NCBI GenBank assembly: GCA_029939615.1
Contig: JAOZSP010000017.1
Location: 7,273-16,823 of the forward strand
Direction of reading: 5' to 3'
From: Candidatus Izemoplasma sp.
GTDB taxonomy: Bacteria; Bacillota_I; Bacilli_A; Izemoplasmatales; Izemoplasmataceae
DNA length: 9,551 nt
Shown here: piece after piece, positions 6,377 to 9,551 of the stretch
Layout of the letters: each line of letters starts with the position of its first letter
How positions within the stretch are numbered: the stretch's first letter is position 1
Notes under the pieces: generated by a model
Told to the model about the DNA's origin: nothing
What the model saw: only the letters and a program-made list of their open reading frames with translations
The model's database searches: none
Made by a program: the position numbers and the translations under genes

Positions 6377-8401
6377 TTAATATCCACCCTTTTTATATTT
6401 ATCTTTTACAAGACTAATTATATACTCTTCATCTGTTAAATACGGAATTGTAATATGAGAATTGTTATTTAATTTATTATATTCTTTAGATGTTGAAATT
6501 GCATTTTCATTTCGAGCCCAAGCTCTTCTTGAAACACCACCCATTACATCAAATAACATTGATGTTTTTAATATCTCATCAACTCTTTTACTACCATCAA
6601 GTACCATTCCATAACCACCATTAATTACTTTACCAATACCTACTCCTCCACCGTTATGAAGTGTAACTAAACTCATTCCCCGTGATGCATTTCCTAAAGC
6701 TATATGAGTTGCCATTTCACTCATAACGTTACTACCATCTTTTATATTTGAAGTTTCTCTAAATGGACTATCTGTTCCTCCAGCATCATGGTGATCTCTA
6801 CCTAACATAATCGGTCCTACTTCTTTACTTCGAACCATATCATTAAATTTTAAAGCTATCTTCAATCTTCCATACGCATCTTGATATAAAATACGTGCTT
6901 TTGTTCCAACTACTAAATTATGTTTCTTAGCATCTCTTATCCAGTTGTAGTTATCTAAATCTTGGAACCTGCGATCTTTATCAATTGATTCCATAGCTGC
7001 TTGATCTGTTTTTTCTAAGTCCTCATCTTTTCTAGATAAGCAAATCCATCTAAATGGTCCATATCCAAAATCAAATAAGATTGGACCCATAATATCTTCT
7101 ACATAGCTAGGCCATATAAATCCATCTAAATCGTTTTTACCGTTTTTACATATTTCAATAATTCCTGTATCATATATTGCTTTCATAAAACTATTACCAT
7201 AATCAAAGAAATAAGTTCCTTTATTAGCAATTGCTTTTACAGCTTCATAATGTCTTTTTAATCCTTGATTAACAAGCTCATTAAATAATTCTTTATTACT
7301 TGATAATAATTCTGTTCTTCTTTTAAAAGATATTCCTACAGGGCAATACCCACCTTCATATACAGCATGACAACTAGTTTGATCACTGAGTAAATCAATA
7401 TGAATATCTTCTTCAACTGCGTATTCCAATAAATCAACAATATTTCCATAGTAAGCAATAGCTAACGGTTCTTTACTTTCCATTACTTCTTTAGCCTTAT
7501 TAAATGCCTCAAAAGGTGTTAAAGCAACATATGAAACCCACCCTTGATTATATCTTGTGTCAATTCGTGATTTATCAACTTCTGCGATTATTCCTACTGC
7601 CCCACTTATTTCAACAGCTTTTCCTTGAGCTCCACTCATTCCACCTAGACCAGAAGTAACAAATAATTTACCTGCTAAATCTTCTTTTTCAGGAATTCCT
7701 AATTTGCTTCTACCAGCATTTAATAATGTTGAGTATGTTCCATGAACGATTCCTTGAGGACCGATATACATCCATCCTCCAGCTGTCATTTGTCCGTAAC
7801 TAGCAACTCCAAGTTGCGCAGCACGATTCCAGTTATCAATATCATTAAATTGCCCGATCATTAATCCATTTGTAATCATTACACGAGGAGAATCTTTGCT
7901 TGAAGCAAATAGTCCTAAAGGATGTCCTGACATAACAACTAATGTTTGTTCATCATTAATTTCTTCTAAATATTTTTTTATTAAATGATACTGCATCCAG
8001 TTTTGCATTACTCGTCCTGTTTCACCATAAGTAACTAGTTCGTAAGGATATAACGCAATTTCAAAATCAAGATTATTATCAATCATTACTTGAAATGCTT
8101 TACCTTCAACAATATTACCTTTATATTCATCAACTGGGTTACCTTTAATATTAGTTTCAGGTCTAAAACGATAACCATAGATTCTTCCTTTAGTTAAAAG
8201 TTCTTCTAAAAACTCTGGAGCCAAAACATTATGCCATTTTTCAGGAACATAACGTAAAGCATTTTTCAAAGCTAGAGCTGTTTCTTCTTCCGTTAAAACA
8301 AACTTTCTTTTAGGAGCTCTTCTTATTCCTTCAATAAATTCCTTTTTATTAGGTAACTCTTGAAAAATATCATTAAGATTAAACTCTAATACTTTTTTCA
8401 T
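6377..8401 (-). CDS. hutU: Urocanate hydratase (urocanase), long form
   Basis: A 674-residue cytosolic enzyme that adds water to urocanate to form 4-imidazolone-5-propionate, using tightly bound NAD+ as an electrophile. Readable motifs: GIRRAPKR (25-32), YGETG (125-129), QNWMQY (133-138), SGHPLG (158-163), the NAD-binding loop GLGGMSGAQG (251-260), DQTSCHAVYEGGYCPVG (340-356), FDYGNSF (399-405), FGYGPFRW (445-452), RDHHDAGGTDSPFRE (535-549) and HNGGGVGIG (582-590). The usual Bacillus/Pseudomonas type is about 555 residues. This one matches the longer type of about 670, also found in animals and some anaerobic bacteria. The ATG at 8401 has GAGGAG (8410-8415) inside the end of hutH, and the gap to hutH is 2 nt. 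Function is not in doubt. Confidence 0.97.
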   Translation of the reverse strand: MKKVLEFNLNDIFQELPNKKEFIEGIRRAPKRKFVLTEEETALALKNALRYVPEKWHNVLAPEFLEELLTKGRIYGYRFRPETNIKGNPVDEYKGNIVEGKAFQVMIDNNLDFEIALYPYELVTYGETGRVMQNWMQYHLIKKYLEEINDEQTLVVMSGHPLGLFASSKDSPRVMITNGLMIGQFNDIDNWNRAAQLGVASYGQMTAGGWMYIGPQGIVHGTYSTLLNAGRSKLGIPEKEDLAGKLFVTSGLGGMSGAQGKAVEISGAVGIIAEVDKSRIDTRYNQGWVSYVALTPFEAFNKAKEVMESKEPLAIAYYGNIVDLLEYAVEEDIHIDLLSDQTSCHAVYEGGYCPVGISFKRRTELLSSNKELFNELVNQGLKRHYEAVKAIANKGTYFFDYGNSFMKAIYDTGIIEICKNGKNDLDGFIWPSYVEDIMGPILFDFGYGPFRWICLSRKDEDLEKTDQAAMESIDKDRRFQDLDNYNWIRDAKKHNLVVGTKARILYQDAYGRLKIALKFNDMVRSKEVGPIMLGRDHHDAGGTDSPFRETSNIKDGSNVMSEMATHIALGNASRGMSLVTLHNGGGVGIGKVINGGYGMVLDGSKRVDEILKTSMLFDVMGGVSRRAWARNENAISTSKEYNKLNNNSHITIPYLTDEEYIISLVKDKYKKGGY
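6384..6390 (-). promoter_or_regulatory. RBS deciding the ftcD start
   Basis: AGGGTGG lies 8 nt before the ATG at 6375. The alternative GTG start (6387-6385) is itself part of this site, so it cannot be the start if the site is used. Confidence 0.65.
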
Positions 8402-8403
8402 AG

Positions 8404-9551
8404 TTAATTCTCCTCTTCAAATATATAATTAAATAATTCACTATTAACAACTAAATCCTCTATTGTATGGATATGATGATACATAATCTCATCATCTGAA
8501 ATAAACGGTACATACTCTCTTATTTTATTATAAGCTTTTAATGTTTTTTTACCAAGATTTAAGTTGCCATTCAAATCAATTGCCTGACAAGCAGTGAAGA
8601 TTTCCATTGCTATAACTTTTTGCGCATTATGCAGTATTGATGTTGCTTTTCTAGCACCAATAGTACCCATTGAAACATGATCTTCTTGATTAGCACTACT
8701 AGGAATAGAATCAACACTTGCAGGATGAGCTAAAATCTTATTCTCACTTACTAATGAAGCCGCACTGTATTGTACAATCATAAATCCACTGTTTATTCCT
8801 GGGTTCTTAACTAAAAATGGAGGTAATCCATTCGATAATGCTGGATTAACCATTCTTTCTAATCTTCTTTCACTTATATTAGCTATTTCACTAATCGCAA
8901 TCCCTAAATAATCAAAAGGAAGAGCTAGAGGTTGTCCATGGAAATTTCCTGCACTTATTGCAATTCCATCATCAGCAAATATTATAGGATTATCAGTTAC
9001 AGCGTTCATTTCAATTTCAATTTTCTCTTTAATAAAATCAAGAGCATCGATTGTTGCTCCATGTACTTGTGGAGCACATCTTATTGAATATGCATCTTGG
9101 ACTCTTTCTTCACCTTGAGAAGTAATGTTTTTACTTCCTTCTAAAATATCTCTAATTTCTTTAGCAGCCTTAATTTGTCCCTTGTGCCCTCTAACCTGAT
9201 GAACACGATCATCAAAAGCATCAATTATTCCTCTTAAAGCTTCCATTGTTAAAGATAAACTTATATTTGATAAACTTTGTAGTTGTATAGCATCATACAA
9301 TGCAAAAGCTCCAATACTAGTCATTGCTTGCGTACCATTAATTAAACTTAATCCTTCTTTTGCTTCTAATGCTTCTATTGGTGTAATTTTTGCGTTAATA
9401 AAAGCCTCTGAAGTAGACATTCTTTTACCACCATAAAAACATTCACCTAATCCAATAATTGGTAAACTCATATGCGACAAAGGTGCTAAATCACCACTTG
9501 CTCCTAAACTTCCCTTTTCAAAAACAACAGGACATACATTTTTATTAAGCA
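8404..9551 (-). CDS. hutH: Histidine ammonia-lyase (histidase), C-terminal 381 residues (5' end off window)
   Basis: This enzyme removes ammonia from L-histidine to give trans-urocanate, the first step of the pathway. The gene enters from the right edge already in frame; about 125 N-terminal residues are missing relative to the usual length of about 505-510. Just inside the edge is GASGDLAPLSH. The Ala-Ser-Gly codons at 9493-9501 form the self-made MIO electrophile that defines the family. Further motifs are NGTQAM, QDAYSIRCAPQVHG, EMNAVTDNP, GNFHGQP and SANQEDHVSMG, all typical of HutH rather than plant PAL. A TTG at 9480 could be mistaken for a start, but it is the Leu of APLSH and lies after the MIO motif. 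The TAA stop (8406-8404) is 2 nt before hutU, whose RBS lies in the last codons of this gene. The promoter and any regulator must lie outside the window. Confidence 0.96.
   Translation of the reverse strand, partial: LNKNVCPVVFEKGSLGASGDLAPLSHMSLPIIGLGECFYGGKRMSTSEAFINAKITPIEALEAKEGLSLINGTQAMTSIGAFALYDAIQLQSLSNISLSLTMEALRGIIDAFDDRVHQVRGHKGQIKAAKEIRDILEGSKNITSQGEERVQDAYSIRCAPQVHGATIDALDFIKEKIEIEMNAVTDNPIIFADDGIAISAGNFHGQPLALPFDYLGIAISEIANISERRLERMVNPALSNGLPPFLVKNPGINSGFMIVQYSAASLVSENKILAHPASVDSIPSSANQEDHVSMGTIGARKATSILHNAQKVIAMEIFTACQAIDLNGNLNLGKKTLKAYNKIREYVPFISDDEIMYHHIHTIEDLVVNSELFNYIFEEEN
8410..8415 (-). promoter_or_regulatory. hutU ribosome binding site inside the end of hutH
   Basis: GAGGAG on the minus strand is formed by the Glu codons at the end of hutH and stands 8 nt before the hutU ATG, which couples the two genes. 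Confidence 0.7.

Noticed and set aside
6376..6387. GTG at 6387 as the ftcD start
   Set aside because: It falls inside the AGGGTGG ribosome binding site, and the ATG at 6375 gives the N-terminus usual in the family.
9469..9480. TTG at 9480 or ATG at 9471 as the start of hutH
   Set aside because: The frame continues upstream to the window edge and encodes the MIO motif GASGDLAPLSH, so the gene is cut by the window and does not start here.
1..9551. Mycoplasma-type code with TGA as tryptophan
   Set aside because: None of the seven complete or 3'-complete genes ends in TGA, but no in-frame TGA is needed and Trp codons checked are TGG, so the standard code is sufficient.

Overview
The window is AT-rich, and every gene I can support reads on the minus strand. 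Composition, strong AGGAGG-type ribosome binding sites, short intergenic gaps and protein character point to a low-GC Gram-positive bacterium (Bacillota) or a Mollicutes-related lineage. Tryptophan codons checked are TGG and no frame needs TGA read through, so the standard code fits. I cannot name a genus.

Transcription order is from the right end to the left. Positions 9551 to 3497 hold a histidine-degradation (hut) operon: hutH (5' end cut off by the window edge), hutU, ftcD, hutI and fchA. Gaps between these genes are 1 to 11 nt, and stop codons sit in or next to the next gene's Shine-Dalgarno sequence. Together the enzymes convert L-histidine to urocanate, imidazolonepropionate and N-formimino-glutamate. 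FtcD then passes the formimino group to tetrahydrofolate, releasing glutamate, and FchA deaminates formimino-THF to methenyl-THF. The folate branch thus replaces HutG/HutF, so one-carbon units are recovered. HutU is the long (about 670 residue) form.

Only 25 nt after fchA, with no visible terminator, come two signalling genes whose reading frames overlap by 8 nt. The first is a soluble protein made only of PAS-type sensor domains. The second is a soluble PAS-GGDEF-HD-GYP protein with intact motifs for both making and degrading cyclic di-GMP. A 12-bp hairpin that includes the last stop codon (292-316) ends this run. The arrangement suggests a seven-gene transcript linking histidine/folate catabolism to c-di-GMP signalling. 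This is the most interesting point in the window, and the functional link is inference.

Left of the terminator, positions 168-291 carry a likely promoter and RBS for a separate gene, the 5' end of a glycogenin-like (GT8) glycosyltransferase that runs off the left edge. The last roughly 30 bases (1-30) are GC-rich, carry a HindIII site and a hairpin, and no longer encode family-like residues, so they may be a contig-end or junction artefact. I saw no tRNA, rRNA, CRISPR array, insertion sequence or hut regulator gene.
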